Notes: a model not told the origin generated them from the sequence alone. Shown: positions 6,754-16,773, counted from the stretch's first letter. The stretch: DNA of 64,000 nucleotides from Candidatus Accumulibacter conexus (GCA_017592775.1 JAGFNJ010000029.1:1-64000); one strand, 5' to 3'. Translations and numbers: made by a program.

Positions 6754-6991
6754 TGAGCGGGGCGGGATTCGCATGACTTTTCAGGGGCTTCCGGGCCCAA
6801 ATTCGACATTGACGCTGCTTGATGCAGGCTCATTGACTCTCGTCCGTGCCGCTCGTTTTCTTGTCCTTTCGCGAATGCCCACGAACTACCCCGTCCGGCG
6901 CCCTTGATGCGCTACGGGAATTCCTTAGACTTCACTTCGTGCGCACCGTGATCGAAACCCCGACCCGGGGAAATCAGAAAGGCAGTGGGGC

Positions 6992-7321
6992 ATGGCCATG
7001 AAGAAAATGAACGTTGACATTGCGAAGGTGGCGGCGGCCATTGAGTCCGATGCCGGCGAATCCCTGCCTGATCTGCGTCAGGCGCTGCTGGAGGCGCAGG
7101 CGGGTCTCGGGCGGGTAACGACGCCAGAGCAGATCCTGGTGCGCCAGGCGCGGGAGAAGTCCGGCCTGACCCAGGCGGCCTTCGCTGAGCGCATTCAAAC
7201 CCCCGTGGCAACGTTGCGCGATTGGGAACAAGGCCGGTTCGCGCCCCCGGGGGGCGTCCTGTGCCTGCTTCGGCTGATCGTCAAGCACCCCGAGTTGTCG
7301 CAGGAATTGGCGGAAGCATGA
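6992..7321 (+). CDS. Orphan XRE/HTH antitoxin-like regulator (109 aa)
   Basis: The C-terminal half contains a helix-turn-helix: REKSGLTQAAFAERIQTP, VATLRDWEQGRFAPPGG. The 'LRDWEQGR..P' end is typical of NadS/HigA2-type antitoxins. The N-terminal ~45 residues are a helical extension. GTGGGGCATGGCC precedes the start at 6992; an in-frame ATG at 6998 is also possible. Such proteins usually follow a RelE-type toxin gene. None is found in the 238 bp upstream or in the 130 bp downstream. Confidence 0.7.
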   Translation: MAMKKMNVDIAKVAAAIESDAGESLPDLRQALLEAQAGLGRVTTPEQILVRQAREKSGLTQAAFAERIQTPVATLRDWEQGRFAPPGGVLCLLRLIVKHPELSQELAEA

Positions 7322-7451
7322 AGCACGAGCGCAAGCGCCCGCAGCACCAGCGCGCGGGCTGTCCGCTGACGGCTCAAGCGTGGCGACCATTACCCGGACT
7401 CTGCCACCAACCATGAGCAGCCATCGCTGCAGGACAACGCTTCGCGCTGGA

Positions 7452-10400
7452 TCAAGGCTCTGACTCGCTCTTGGTGAGGCGGTGCAGAAGCACGTAGAAG
7501 ACGGCGACGAAGGGAATGGCGAGAAAGGTGGATGCCACCATGCCGCCGAAGACGACGGTGCCGAGCGCCTGCTGGCTGGCGGCGCCGGCCCCGGTGGCGG
7601 TGAGCAGCGGCACGACGCCGAGGATGAAGGCCAGCGAGGTCATGACGATCGGCCGGAAGCGGCGCCGCGTCGCTTCGATCGCCGCTTCGGTCGGCGCCAT
7701 CCCGGCGGCCGTCAGCAGGCGCGCGAACTCGACGATGAGGATCGCGTTCTTGGCCGCCAGCGCGGTCATCAGGACAAGGCCGATCTGCGTGTAGATGTCG
7801 ATCGGGAAGCGCCGCAGCAGCAGAGCGACGACGATGCCGACGAGCGCCATCGGCACGGTCAGGACGACGGCGAGTGGATCGGTCCAGCTCTCGTACTGTG
7901 CCGCGAGGACGAGGAAGACGAGGACGATCGACAGCGCGAAGAGGAGATACGACTGGTTGCCGATCAGCTTCTCCTGGTACGCGAGCCCCGTCCACTCGTA
8001 GGCCATGCCGGGCGGCAGCGTCGCCGCGGCGAGATCGTGCATCCGGCCGAGCGCCTCGCCCGAGCTGTACTTCGGCGTCGGGATGCCGATGAGCGCGGCG
8101 GCCGGGTAGAGATTGAAGCGGTAGATCAGCTCCGACCCGAGCAGCGGGCGCAGGTCGGCGAGCACGCCGATCGGCACCATCTGTCCGCTGCGGTTGGCGA
8201 CCGAGAGATTGCGGATGTCCTGCGGGCTACGGCGGAACTCGCCTTCGGCCTGCACGCGCACCTGGAAGCTCTGGTTGAACTGGTTGAAGAGGTTCACGTA
8301 GCTCGAGCCGAGATGGGTCTGCAGCGTCCGGAACACCTCGTCGATGGGGACGCCGAGGGCCCTGGCCATGTCGCGGTCGAGATCGAGAAGGAGCTGCGGG
8401 CTGTCGGCGCTGAAGGTGGTGAAACCGAGGCGGAGGAAGCCGGGCTCGTCGCTCGCCCGGCGCAGCAGTTCGTTCGTCGCCGCCTGCAGGCCGCGCGCGC
8501 CGAGGCCGCCGCGATCCTCGACCATCATCTGGAAACCGAAGGCGACGCCGAGGCCGGGAATCGGCGACGGTGGCAGGACGGCGAACCTTGCCTGCGGGAT
8601 CGACTTGAACTTCTGCTGCAGGTCGCCGATCAGCTGCAACTGGGAGAATCCGGGCGGGCGCCTGTCCCAGTCGTCGTAGATGACGAAGGTCGTCACCGCG
8701 TTGGCAAGTCTGGCCGAGTCGAGCGCGGAATAGCCGCCGATCGTCACCCAGCCCCGGACCCCGGCGGTCCTGCCGAGCAGCGCATCGACGCGGGCGGCGA
8801 CCTCGCGCACGCGCGGCTGCGCCGCGCCGGGCGGCAGCTCGGCGGTGACGACGCAGTAACCCTGGTCCTCGAGCGGCATCAGCGCCGTCGGGTAGACGGC
8901 GAAGACGCCGGCGGCGAGCCCGACCAGCGCCAGGAAGACGCAGGCCATGCTGCGCGGACGCCTGGCCATCCAGCCGACGAGGCCGAGGTAGCGCTGCTCG
9001 AGTGCACCGTAGGCGCGGTTGAAGCCGCGGTAGAACGCGTTCGGGCGGTGCTGCGGCGGGCGCGGCTTGAGGTGGAGCGCACACTGTGCCGGCTTGAGCG
9101 TCAGCGCATTGAGCGCGCTGATGACCGCGGTGGCGGCAATGACGAGCGCGAACTGGCGAAACATCTGGCCGCTGATGCCGGGCAGGAACGACGCCGGCAG
9201 GAAGACGGCGGTGAGCACCAGCGTGACGCCAAGGATCGGACCGGTCAGCTCGTCCATCGCCTTGATCGTCGCCTCCCTGGGCGCGAGGCCCTGCTCGATG
9301 TAGCGCGAGCTGTTCTCGACGATCACGATGGCGTCGTCGACGACGATGCCGATGGCCAGGATGAGTGCGAAGAGCGTCATCAGGTTGACGGTGAAGCCGA
9401 GCGCCGCCATCGCCGCGAAGGCACCGACGATCGTCACCGGTACCGTTGTCGCCGGCACCAGCATGGCGCGCGCGTTCTGCAGGAAGAGCAGGATGACGAC
9501 CAGCACCAGCACGCCGGCCTCGACCAGCGTCTCGTAGACGGCGCCGATCGACTGCTGGATGAAGACGGTCGTGTCGTAGAGCGAGGTGTACTCGAGGCCC
9601 GGCGGAAAGACCTCGCTCATGGCGGCCATCAGCGCGCGCACCTCGCCGGCCACCTGCAGCGCGTTGGCTCCCGGCAGCGCGAAGACGGCCACATGCGCGG
9701 TCTTCCTGCCACTCAGGCTGGAAAAGACAGTGAACGCCTGCTGGCTCAGTTCGACCCGGGCGACGTCCTTCAGGCGCACCAGCGAGGCGGTCTGCAGCGG
9801 TTGCGCGCCGCCCGTGGCTGCCGCACTGTGGATGGACGGCGGTTCACTGCGGACGACGATGTCCTCGAACTGGGCGACGGTGGACAGTCGGCCGAGCGCG
9901 TTCACGGTGAGCTGGAAGAGCTGGTCCGCCGCCGCCGGCGGGCCACCGACCTGCCCCGCGACGACCTGCGCGTTCTGCCGCTCGATCGCCCGCTGCACCT
10001 GCATGGCGGTCAGGCCGTAGGCCTTCAGCTTGCCCGGGTCGAGCCAGACGCGCATGCTGTACGGCGCGCCGCCGAAGACCTGCACCTGGCCGACGCCGGG
10101 CAGGCGCGCCAGCGGGCTCAGCAGGTTGATGATCGCGTAGTTGCTGAGGAAGGTCTCGTCGAAGCGGTCGTCCTGTGAGAAGAGGCTGGCGATCAGCAGC
10201 ATGTTGGTGCTGACCTTGCGCACGCTCACCCCCTGCGCCCGCACCGGCTGCGGCAACTGCGGCACGGCGCTGTTCACGGCGTTCTGCACCAGCGCCAGCG
10301 AGGTATCGAGGTCGGTGCCGATGGCGAAGGTGACGGTGAGCGTGTAGCTGCCGTCGCTGCCGCTCGTCGACTGCAGGTAGATCGAGTCCTCGACCCCGTT

Positions 10401-10607
10401 GACGGCTCGCTCGAGCGGAATGCCGATGGTGTTGGCCACCGTCTCGGCATTGGCGCCGGCGAAGTTCGTCGCCACCTGGATCGTCGGCGGGACGATCTGC
10501 GGGTACTGCGCGACGGGCAGGCCGTACAGGCAGACGGCGCCGAGCAGGAGCGTGACCAGCGCGATGACGTTGGCGAGGATGGGCCGGTCGATGAAGAAGG
10601 TCGACAT
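7452..10607 (-). CDS. RND multidrug efflux permease, HAE1 family (1051 aa), second copy
   Basis: Inner-membrane proton-driven pump subunit of a tripartite efflux system. It starts MSTFFIDRPILANVIALVTL, the usual TM1, and has the large periplasmic loops and 12 membrane segments of the family. The TM4 proton-relay pair is in ILAIGIVVDDAIVIVENS and the TM10 lysine in ALAAKNAILIVEF, so it should be functional. Normal length. It is the last gene of the operon, starting 28 nt after its paralogue. The two permeases are clearly related but not near-identical, so this is an old duplication. It may form a mixed trimer with the other, as MdtB/MdtC do. Confidence 0.93.
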   Translation of the reverse strand: MSTFFIDRPILANVIALVTLLLGAVCLYGLPVAQYPQIVPPTIQVATNFAGANAETVANTIGIPLERAVNGVEDSIYLQSTSGSDGSYTLTVTFAIGTDLDTSLALVQNAVNSAVPQLPQPVRAQGVSVRKVSTNMLLIASLFSQDDRFDETFLSNYAIINLLSPLARLPGVGQVQVFGGAPYSMRVWLDPGKLKAYGLTAMQVQRAIERQNAQVVAGQVGGPPAAADQLFQLTVNALGRLSTVAQFEDIVVRSEPPSIHSAAATGGAQPLQTASLVRLKDVARVELSQQAFTVFSSLSGRKTAHVAVFALPGANALQVAGEVRALMAAMSEVFPPGLEYTSLYDTTVFIQQSIGAVYETLVEAGVLVLVVILLFLQNARAMLVPATTVPVTIVGAFAAMAALGFTVNLMTLFALILAIGIVVDDAIVIVENSSRYIEQGLAPREATIKAMDELTGPILGVTLVLTAVFLPASFLPGISGQMFRQFALVIAATAVISALNALTLKPAQCALHLKPRPPQHRPNAFYRGFNRAYGALEQRYLGLVGWMARRPRSMACVFLALVGLAAGVFAVYPTALMPLEDQGYCVVTAELPPGAAQPRVREVAARVDALLGRTAGVRGWVTIGGYSALDSARLANAVTTFVIYDDWDRRPPGFSQLQLIGDLQQKFKSIPQARFAVLPPSPIPGLGVAFGFQMMVEDRGGLGARGLQAATNELLRRASDEPGFLRLGFTTFSADSPQLLLDLDRDMARALGVPIDEVFRTLQTHLGSSYVNLFNQFNQSFQVRVQAEGEFRRSPQDIRNLSVANRSGQMVPIGVLADLRPLLGSELIYRFNLYPAAALIGIPTPKYSSGEALGRMHDLAAATLPPGMAYEWTGLAYQEKLIGNQSYLLFALSIVLVFLVLAAQYESWTDPLAVVLTVPMALVGIVVALLLRRFPIDIYTQIGLVLMTALAAKNAILIVEFARLLTAAGMAPTEAAIEATRRRFRPIVMTSLAFILGVVPLLTATGAGAASQQALGTVVFGGMVASTFLAIPFVAVFYVLLHRLTKSESEP

Positions 10608-10635
10608 GGGTCGGGAGCGCCGCCGCCGCGCGCGC

Positions 10636-13600
10636 CTACGGCGCGGCCGACGCCTGCGTCGGCGGCCGCCGGGCGGCGGCGCGCTTGCGCCGGCGCTCGG
10701 CGAGGTTTTCCATCACGACGTAGAAGCCGGGCACGAAGGGAATGGCGATCAGGGTCGAGGCGAGCATGCCGCCGAAGACGACCGTGCCGAGTGCCTGCTG
10801 GCTGGCGGCGCCGGCGCCGCTCGCCGTCAGCAGCGGCACCACGCCGAGGATGAAGGCGATCGACGTCATGACGATGGGCCGGAAGCGGCGGCGCGCGGCC
10901 TCGACCGCCGCTTCCGCCGCCGACATGCCGTCGGCGCGCAACTGCTTGGCGAACTCGACGATGAGGATCGCGTTCTTCGCCGCCAGCGCGATCATCAGGA
11001 CGAGGCCGATCTGTGTGTACAGGTCGGCCGGAAAACCGCGGATGGCGAGCGCGGCGACGATCCCGACGAGGGCGATCGGCACCGACAGGATCACCACCGC
11101 AGGATCGGTCCAGCTTTCATACTGGCCGGCGAGGGTGAGGAAGACGAGGGTCAGCGACAGCGCGAAGATGAAGTAGGCCTGATTGCCGACCCGCCGCTCC
11201 TGATAGGCGAGCCCGGTCCAGTCGTGGCCGACGCCCGGCGGCAGGTTGGCGACGGCGACGCGCTGCATGGTATCGAGCGCCTGCCCGGAACTGAAGCCGG
11301 GTGCCGCGCCGCCGACGAGCGATGCGGACGGATAGAGGTTGTAGCGCGTGACCAGTTCCGGGCCGAGCGTGCGGCGAACGCTGACGATGGCGCCGAGCGG
11401 CACCATCTGCCCGCTCCGGTTGGCGACGTGCAGGTCGGCGATGTCCTGCAGTTGCCGGCGGTGCGCGGCCTCGCCCTGCACGCGCACCTGCAGGCTCTGG
11501 TTGAACTTGTTGAACTGGTTCACGTAGGTCGAGCCGAGATAGGTCTGCAGCGTCTGGAAGACGTCGTCGATGGTGACGCCCAGCGACTCGGCCATCGTCC
11601 GGTTGATGTCGAGATGGAGCTGCGGGCTGTCGACGCTGAACGTCGTCGTCACGCCGCGCAGCTCGGGCTGCTCGCGCGCGCTCGACAGGGTCTGCCGGAC
11701 GACCTCCTGGAACGGACGCGGGCCCATGCCGCCGCGGTCCTCGAGCACCATCTCGAAGCCGCCCGCCTGCCCGAGCCCGGGGATCGGCGGCGGAATGAGG
11801 ACGGCGAACTCGGCCTTGCGGATGGTGGCGAGCCGCTCGCGCAGATCAGCGATGAGCTTCGCCTGCGAGAAACCCGCTGGCCGCTGCGCCCAGTCGTCGT
11901 ACATCACGTATTCGGTGACGACGTTGGCGAGCGTGGCCGAGTCGAGCGCGGAGTAGCCGCCGCTCGTCACCCAGCCCTTGATCCCTGGCATCGCGCCGAG
12001 CACGGCGTCGATGTCGGCGGCCAGCTCGCGGACGCGCGGCTGCGCGGCGCCGGGCGGAAGGCGGGCGACGATGATGCAGTAACCCTGGTCCTCGACCGGC
12101 AGGAAGGCGGTGGGATGGCGGGCGAAGCTCGTGCCGGCGACGGCGACGATGGCCAGGAACAGGCAGCCCATGCTGCGCGGATGAACGGTCAGCCAGCGCA
12201 CGACGCCGATGTAGCGCCTCTCGACGGCTTCGTAGATCCGGTTGAAGCCGCGGAAGAAGGCGTTCACCCGGCGCTCACCGGTGTCCGCCTTGAGGTAGAG
12301 CGCGCATTGCGCCGGGTTCAGCGTCAGCGCGATCAGCGCGCTGATGATGGCGGTGGCGGCAATGACGAGGGCGAACTGGCGGAACATCTGGCCGGTGATC
12401 CCGGGCAGGAACGACGCCGGCAGGAACACCGCGGTGAGGACGAGGGTGATGCCCAGGATCGGCCCCGTCAGCTCGCCCATGGCCTTGATGACCGCGTCCC
12501 TGGGCGTGAGCCCCTGCTCGATGTGGCGCGAGCTGTTCTCGACGATCACGATCGCGTCGTCGACGACGATGCCGATGGCGAGGATGAGCGCGAACAGGGT
12601 CATCAGGTTGACGGTGAAGCCGAGCGCGGCCATTGCCGCGAAGGCGCCGACGACCGTCACCGGCACCGTGACGAGCGGCACCAGCATGGCGCGCGCGTTC
12701 TGCAGGAAGAGCATGATGACGACCAGCACCAGCACCCCGGCCTCGATCAGTGCCAGGTAGACGCCGTCGATCGAATCGCTGATGAACGCCGAGGTGTCGA
12801 GCAGCGCGGTGTACTCGAGGCCCGGAGGAAACTTCTCGCGCATCTGCGCCATTGATCTGCGCACTTCCTCCGCCACCTTGAGGGCGTTCGCCCCGGGCAG
12901 GGTGTACACGTTGATCTGCGCCGCTTTCCGGCCGCTGAGACCGGAGAAGGTGTTGAACGTCTGCTGGCTCAGCTCGATCCGGGCCAGATCCTTGAGGCGA
13001 ACGATCGCTGCCGTCTCGCCCGCTGGCGTCGGCTGCACGACCTGCGCGCCCTGGCTGGCGGGTGGCTTGCTCCGGACGACGATGTTCTCGAACTGCGCGA
13101 CGTCGGACAGCCGCCCCAGCGTCAGGACGGTGAACTGGAAGATCTGGTCGGAGGGGACCGGCGCCGCACCGAGCTGCCCGCTGGCGACCTGGACGTTCTG
13201 GTTCTGGATCGCGTTCTGGACATCGAGAACGGTCAGTCCATAGGACTGGAGCTTCGTCGGGTCGAGCCAGATGCGCATGCTGTAGGGCCCGGCGCCGAGG
13301 ATCTGCACCTGGCCGACGCCGGGCAGGCGCGCGAGCGGGCTCTGCAGGTTGATGAGCGCATAGTTGCTGAGGAAGGTCTCGTCGAAGCGGTCGTCCCTGG
13401 CGTAGAGGCTGCCGATCAGCAGGACGTTGGTACTGACCTTCTGCACGCTGACGCCCTGCGCCTGGACTTCCTGCGGCACCTGTGCGAGGGCGCTGTTGAC
13501 CGCGTTCTGCACCAGCGCGATCGAGGTGTTGAGGTTGGTGCCGACGTCGAAGGTGAGGGTGAGCGTGTAGCTGCCGTCGCTGCCGCTCGTCGATTGCATT

Positions 13601-13830
13601 GCGATCGAGTTCTCGACGCCGTTGACCGCCTGCTCGAGCGGAATGCCGACGGTGGTCGCGACGACCTCGGCGCTGGCGCCCGGGTAGGTGGTCGTGACCT
13701 GGATCGTCGGCGGGACGATCTGCGGATACTGGGCGACGGGCAGGGTGAACAGGCTGGCCAGCCCGAGCACGACGACGATGATCGCGATGACGTTGGCGAG
13801 GATCGGCCGTTCGATGAAGAATCGGGACAC
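10636..13830 (-). CDS. RND multidrug efflux permease, HAE1 family (1064 aa), first copy
   Basis: Starts MSRFFIERPILANVIAIIVV. Proton-relay residues are present in TM4 (IVVDDAIVIVENSSRHIEQG) and TM10 (ALAAKNAILIVEFAKQL). The sequence is of the MexF/OqxB-like HAE1 type rather than a heavy-metal pump. It ends in a short basic tail (AERRRKRAAARRPP). It follows the adaptor gene by 17 nt and precedes its paralogue by 28 nt. A fragment similar to the AAxIDA..GIKGWVTSGGYSALD part of this protein lies upstream of the operon at 16855-16962. Confidence 0.93.
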   Translation of the reverse strand: MSRFFIERPILANVIAIIVVVLGLASLFTLPVAQYPQIVPPTIQVTTTYPGASAEVVATTVGIPLEQAVNGVENSIAMQSTSGSDGSYTLTLTFDVGTNLNTSIALVQNAVNSALAQVPQEVQAQGVSVQKVSTNVLLIGSLYARDDRFDETFLSNYALINLQSPLARLPGVGQVQILGAGPYSMRIWLDPTKLQSYGLTVLDVQNAIQNQNVQVASGQLGAAPVPSDQIFQFTVLTLGRLSDVAQFENIVVRSKPPASQGAQVVQPTPAGETAAIVRLKDLARIELSQQTFNTFSGLSGRKAAQINVYTLPGANALKVAEEVRRSMAQMREKFPPGLEYTALLDTSAFISDSIDGVYLALIEAGVLVLVVIMLFLQNARAMLVPLVTVPVTVVGAFAAMAALGFTVNLMTLFALILAIGIVVDDAIVIVENSSRHIEQGLTPRDAVIKAMGELTGPILGITLVLTAVFLPASFLPGITGQMFRQFALVIAATAIISALIALTLNPAQCALYLKADTGERRVNAFFRGFNRIYEAVERRYIGVVRWLTVHPRSMGCLFLAIVAVAGTSFARHPTAFLPVEDQGYCIIVARLPPGAAQPRVRELAADIDAVLGAMPGIKGWVTSGGYSALDSATLANVVTEYVMYDDWAQRPAGFSQAKLIADLRERLATIRKAEFAVLIPPPIPGLGQAGGFEMVLEDRGGMGPRPFQEVVRQTLSSAREQPELRGVTTTFSVDSPQLHLDINRTMAESLGVTIDDVFQTLQTYLGSTYVNQFNKFNQSLQVRVQGEAAHRRQLQDIADLHVANRSGQMVPLGAIVSVRRTLGPELVTRYNLYPSASLVGGAAPGFSSGQALDTMQRVAVANLPPGVGHDWTGLAYQERRVGNQAYFIFALSLTLVFLTLAGQYESWTDPAVVILSVPIALVGIVAALAIRGFPADLYTQIGLVLMIALAAKNAILIVEFAKQLRADGMSAAEAAVEAARRRFRPIVMTSIAFILGVVPLLTASGAGAASQQALGTVVFGGMLASTLIAIPFVPGFYVVMENLAERRRKRAAARRPPTQASAAP

Positions 13831-13847
13831 GGCGGCCTCCCCGCGAT

Positions 13848-15032
13848 TCAGCTGCCCGCTCTGGCGGGCGCCGCGGCTTCGCTGCCCGCCGCCGGGTGCG
13901 GGCTCACCGCGCGACCGGGAACCGCCTGCAGCAGTCCTTCGACGATCACCAGGTCGTCGGCACCGAGGCCTTCGCTGACGACGAGGCGGTCGCCGACCTG
14001 CTGGCCCAGCTTGACGCCGCGGCGTTCGACGATGTTCCCGGCGTTGACGACGAGGACGTATTCGCCCTGCTGGTCGAAGCGGACGGCATCGCCGGGAACC
14101 AGCAGTGCGTCCTTCGCTTCCAGCGCTGACACCCGCACGCGCGCGAAGAGGCCGGGCAGTATCCGCAGGTCACGATTGGCGAACACGCCGCGCACCTGCA
14201 GGGTGCCGGTCGTCGGTGCGATGCCGATGGCGGCGAAGTCGAGGTGCCCCTGGTGCGGATGGCCTTCTTCGGTGAGCAGGCCGAAGGTCGCGGGGACGAG
14301 TCCGCGGCTGACGGCGTCGCGCGGCAGCGCCTTCTGCCGGTCGATCAGCCGCAGGAGCTCGCGCTGGTCGACAGTGAAATAGACGTGGATGGGATCGATC
14401 TGTTCGATCTCGGCGAGCGACGTCGGCTGGCCGATGCCGCCGACGAGGTTGCCGGTGTCGACCAGGTGCCGGCCGATGCGCCCAGCGATCGGTGCCCGGA
14501 CCAGCGTGTAGCTCAGGGTGAGCTGCGCGATCTCGACCTGGGCCTGCGCGGCGAGCAGCCTGGCTCTGGCCTGCTCCTTTTCCGTCCGCCAGTGGTCGAC
14601 CTGCGTCTGCGTCGCGGCGTCCTGCCGGACCAGGTCGGTGTAGCGCCGCAGTTCGGTGGTCGCGTGCCACAGCGCCGCCTTCTCAACCGCCACCTGCGCC
14701 TGCGCCTTCTTGAGCTGCGCCTGGTACTGCGCCTGCTGGATGGTGAACAGGAGATCGCCCCTCTTCACCTGCTGCCCGTCGGTGAAGTGGATCTTCTCGA
14801 GATAGCCCTCGACGCGCGCCACCACCGTGACCTTCTGCGTGGCCGCGGTGTTGCCGGTGAAGTCGAGGTAGTTGGCGACGCTCTCGGTGACCGGTTTCGC
14901 CACGCTGACGGCTGGCGGCGGAGGTGCCGCGGCTTCCTTCACATCCCTGCAGCCGTGCATCGACGCCACCGCCGCCGCGACGGCGAACAGGTGCAGGAAA
15001 CCGCGGCTGCGGCGCGCGCTGGAACGGATCAT
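13848..15032 (-). CDS. RND efflux periplasmic adaptor (membrane fusion protein)
   Basis: Joins the RND permease to the outer-membrane channel. A lipobox-like VASMHGC near residue 27 suggests a lipoprotein anchor. It has the lipoyl/barrel-sandwich halves (VARVEGYLEKIHFTDGQQVK, later LVRAPIAGRIGRHLVDTGNL) around a coiled-coil hairpin (residues ~95-165), then beta-barrel and membrane-proximal domains. The start at 15032 is preferred because GGGAG lies 7 nt upstream; an in-frame ATG at 15050 has no such site. 394 aa, normal for the family. Encoded between the outer-membrane factor and the permeases. Confidence 0.9.
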   Translation of the reverse strand: MIRSSARRSRGFLHLFAVAAAVASMHGCRDVKEAAAPPPPAVSVAKPVTESVANYLDFTGNTAATQKVTVVARVEGYLEKIHFTDGQQVKRGDLLFTIQQAQYQAQLKKAQAQVAVEKAALWHATTELRRYTDLVRQDAATQTQVDHWRTEKEQARARLLAAQAQVEIAQLTLSYTLVRAPIAGRIGRHLVDTGNLVGGIGQPTSLAEIEQIDPIHVYFTVDQRELLRLIDRQKALPRDAVSRGLVPATFGLLTEEGHPHQGHLDFAAIGIAPTTGTLQVRGVFANRDLRILPGLFARVRVSALEAKDALLVPGDAVRFDQQGEYVLVVNAGNIVERRGVKLGQQVGDRLVVSEGLGADDLVIVEGLLQAVPGRAVSPHPAAGSEAAAPARAGS

Positions 15033-15068
15033 TTGCGGTCTCCCGTACACTCGGGCCGGCTCACCGGC

Positions 15069-16697
15069 TCACCACTCGGGTGGCCGGAGCAGTGGCCCGA
15101 CGTCCTCGGGCCCCGGCAGGCCGGGCGCCTGCGGGCGCAGCAGCTCCGGCGCCCCCCAATCGGTGCGGGCTGCCATCTCTTCGCGCGTCGCCAGCGGCAC
15201 GAAATCGCGACCATCGCGCAACTCCCATCCACCCCCCAGCGCGCGGTACGCCCTGATCAGGCCGAGCGGGATGTTGCCCTGCGCGACCGCGAGGCTGTTC
15301 TGCGCCTTGTAGAGGTTCTCCTCGGCATTCAGCACGACATTGAAGTCGACGGTGCCCTCCTTGTACTGCAGGAGGGCGATCCGGAACGCGCCCGTCGCGG
15401 CGACGACGCTCGTCTGCAGGAAGGCCGCCTCGGCGCGCGACTGGCTGAACTCGGTGATGCCGTTCTCCACCTCCTGCTGCGCCTTGAGCACCACGTTCCG
15501 GTAGTCGACGAGCAGCGCCTGCAGTCTGGCATCCTGCACGCGCACGTTGTTGGTGATCTGGCCGTAGTTGAGGATGTTCCACTGGATCGCGGGTCCGGCG
15601 GAGTAGCCGAGACTGCCGGCACCGAGGCTCGACTGGCCGACGTCGGAACTCAGCCTGCCGATGCTGCCGATGAGCGAGAACGAGGGGAAGAGCGCGCCCC
15701 TGGCGAGGCCGATCTGCGCCGACTGCGCCGCTGCCTTGAGTTCGGCCTGGCGAACGTCGGGGCGGCGCCGCAACAGGTCGGCGGGAATGCCGACGGCCAG
15801 GCTCGCGGGCGCCACCGGGATGCCGGACGTTCCCGCCAGCAGGTCGTCGAGCGGCGCCGGCGGCATGCCGAGCAGCACGCTCAGCACGTTCGTCGCTTTC
15901 CGTCGCTCGATGGTGAGCTGCGGGATCGTCGCTTCGGTCGCGCCAAGGACGTTCTCCGCCTGGTACACGTCGCGCCTGGTCACGACGCCGCCGGCAAACC
16001 GGGCGCGCGCGATGGCGAGCGCTTTCTGCTGGCGGAGGACGTTCTCGCGGGCGATGTCGAGCTGCGCGTCGATGGTGCGGATCCTGACGTAGGTGCTGGC
16101 GACATCGCCAGCGAGGGTGACGAGCACATCGTCGTAGGCCGCGACCGACGCGAGGAATGCGCTGCTGGCCGACTCGATGCCGCGCCGCACCTTGCCCCAC
16201 AGGTCGACCTCCCAGCCGACCTGCGCGCCGAACGCGAGCTGCCAGAACGTATTGCTGACGGGCGCGTAGGGTGCCGAGACGGGGATCCGCTCGTAGCTCG
16301 CCGTGGCGCTGAGCTGTTGCTGCTGCGGGTAGAACTCGCCGATGGCGACGCCAAGCTGCGCGCGTGCCTCGAGAACGCGGACGCCGGCGGTGAGGAGGCT
16401 GAGGTTCTGCTCATGGGCGAGGTCGATCAGCTTCGACAGCACCGGATCATCGAGCGACGACCACCACTCGCGATACTGGGCGCGGCCGGAATCGATCGTC
16501 TCGCTGCCGGCCTCCATCCAGTCGTCGGCGACCTGTGCCGACGGCCGCTTGAAGTCGGGACCGATCATGCATCCCGACGACAGCAGGGCAAACGCGCAGG
16601 CGATCGACAGTCGTCGCGCAGGCCAGCAGTCGGCACGCGAGCGCGTGCGCTGTGGTCTGGCAACCGGTGAGGTCAGGAAACTCCGAGCGCCCATCAT
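15069..16697 (-). CDS. Outer-membrane efflux lipoprotein, NodT/OprM family
   Basis: Outer-membrane channel of the efflux system. The lipobox LLSSGC is followed by MIGPDFKRP, the typical mature start of NodT-type factors. Two repeats of the TolC fold are visible, with GWEVDLWGKVRRGIESA in the first and IQWNILNYGQI in the second. The promoter found at 16744-16773 would start transcription near 16737, so the GTG at 16736 is almost leaderless; ATG 16697 (or 16694) is the better start. First gene of the operon, followed after 36 nt by the adaptor. A Pro-rich C-terminal extension of ~40 residues follows the last helix. Confidence 0.88.
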   Translation of the reverse strand: MMGARSFLTSPVARPQRTRSRADCWPARRLSIACAFALLSSGCMIGPDFKRPSAQVADDWMEAGSETIDSGRAQYREWWSSLDDPVLSKLIDLAHEQNLSLLTAGVRVLEARAQLGVAIGEFYPQQQQLSATASYERIPVSAPYAPVSNTFWQLAFGAQVGWEVDLWGKVRRGIESASSAFLASVAAYDDVLVTLAGDVASTYVRIRTIDAQLDIARENVLRQQKALAIARARFAGGVVTRRDVYQAENVLGATEATIPQLTIERRKATNVLSVLLGMPPAPLDDLLAGTSGIPVAPASLAVGIPADLLRRRPDVRQAELKAAAQSAQIGLARGALFPSFSLIGSIGRLSSDVGQSSLGAGSLGYSAGPAIQWNILNYGQITNNVRVQDARLQALLVDYRNVVLKAQQEVENGITEFSQSRAEAAFLQTSVVAATGAFRIALLQYKEGTVDFNVVLNAEENLYKAQNSLAVAQGNIPLGLIRAYRALGGGWELRDGRDFVPLATREEMAARTDWGAPELLRPQAPGLPGPEDVGPLLRPPEW

Positions 16698-16743
16698 GCT
16701 CCGACCCAGGACAAGGGATAGGAAATCCAACGGCACCGCCGGG

Positions 16744-16773
16744 AGTGTATGGGTTCCCGTGAAGCAGCGTCAA
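16744..16773 (-). promoter_or_regulatory. Sigma-70 promoter of the efflux operon
   Basis: TTGACG (16768-16773) and TACACT (16744-16749) on the minus strand are separated by 18 nt, just upstream of the outer-membrane-factor gene. No regulator gene adjoins the operon. Confidence 0.55.

Noticed and set aside
7318-7416. Small 32-codon frame overlapping the orphan HTH gene stop
   Set aside because: No similarity, no Shine-Dalgarno and composition like random GC-rich sequence; not accepted as the missing toxin.
7482-16670. Long plus-strand open frames antisense to the efflux operon (7482-10178, 10399-12855, 14244-16670)
   Set aside because: Low-complexity Arg/Asp/Gly/Glu/His-rich translations caused by GC-rich codon bias; no domain, and they lie opposite clear family members.
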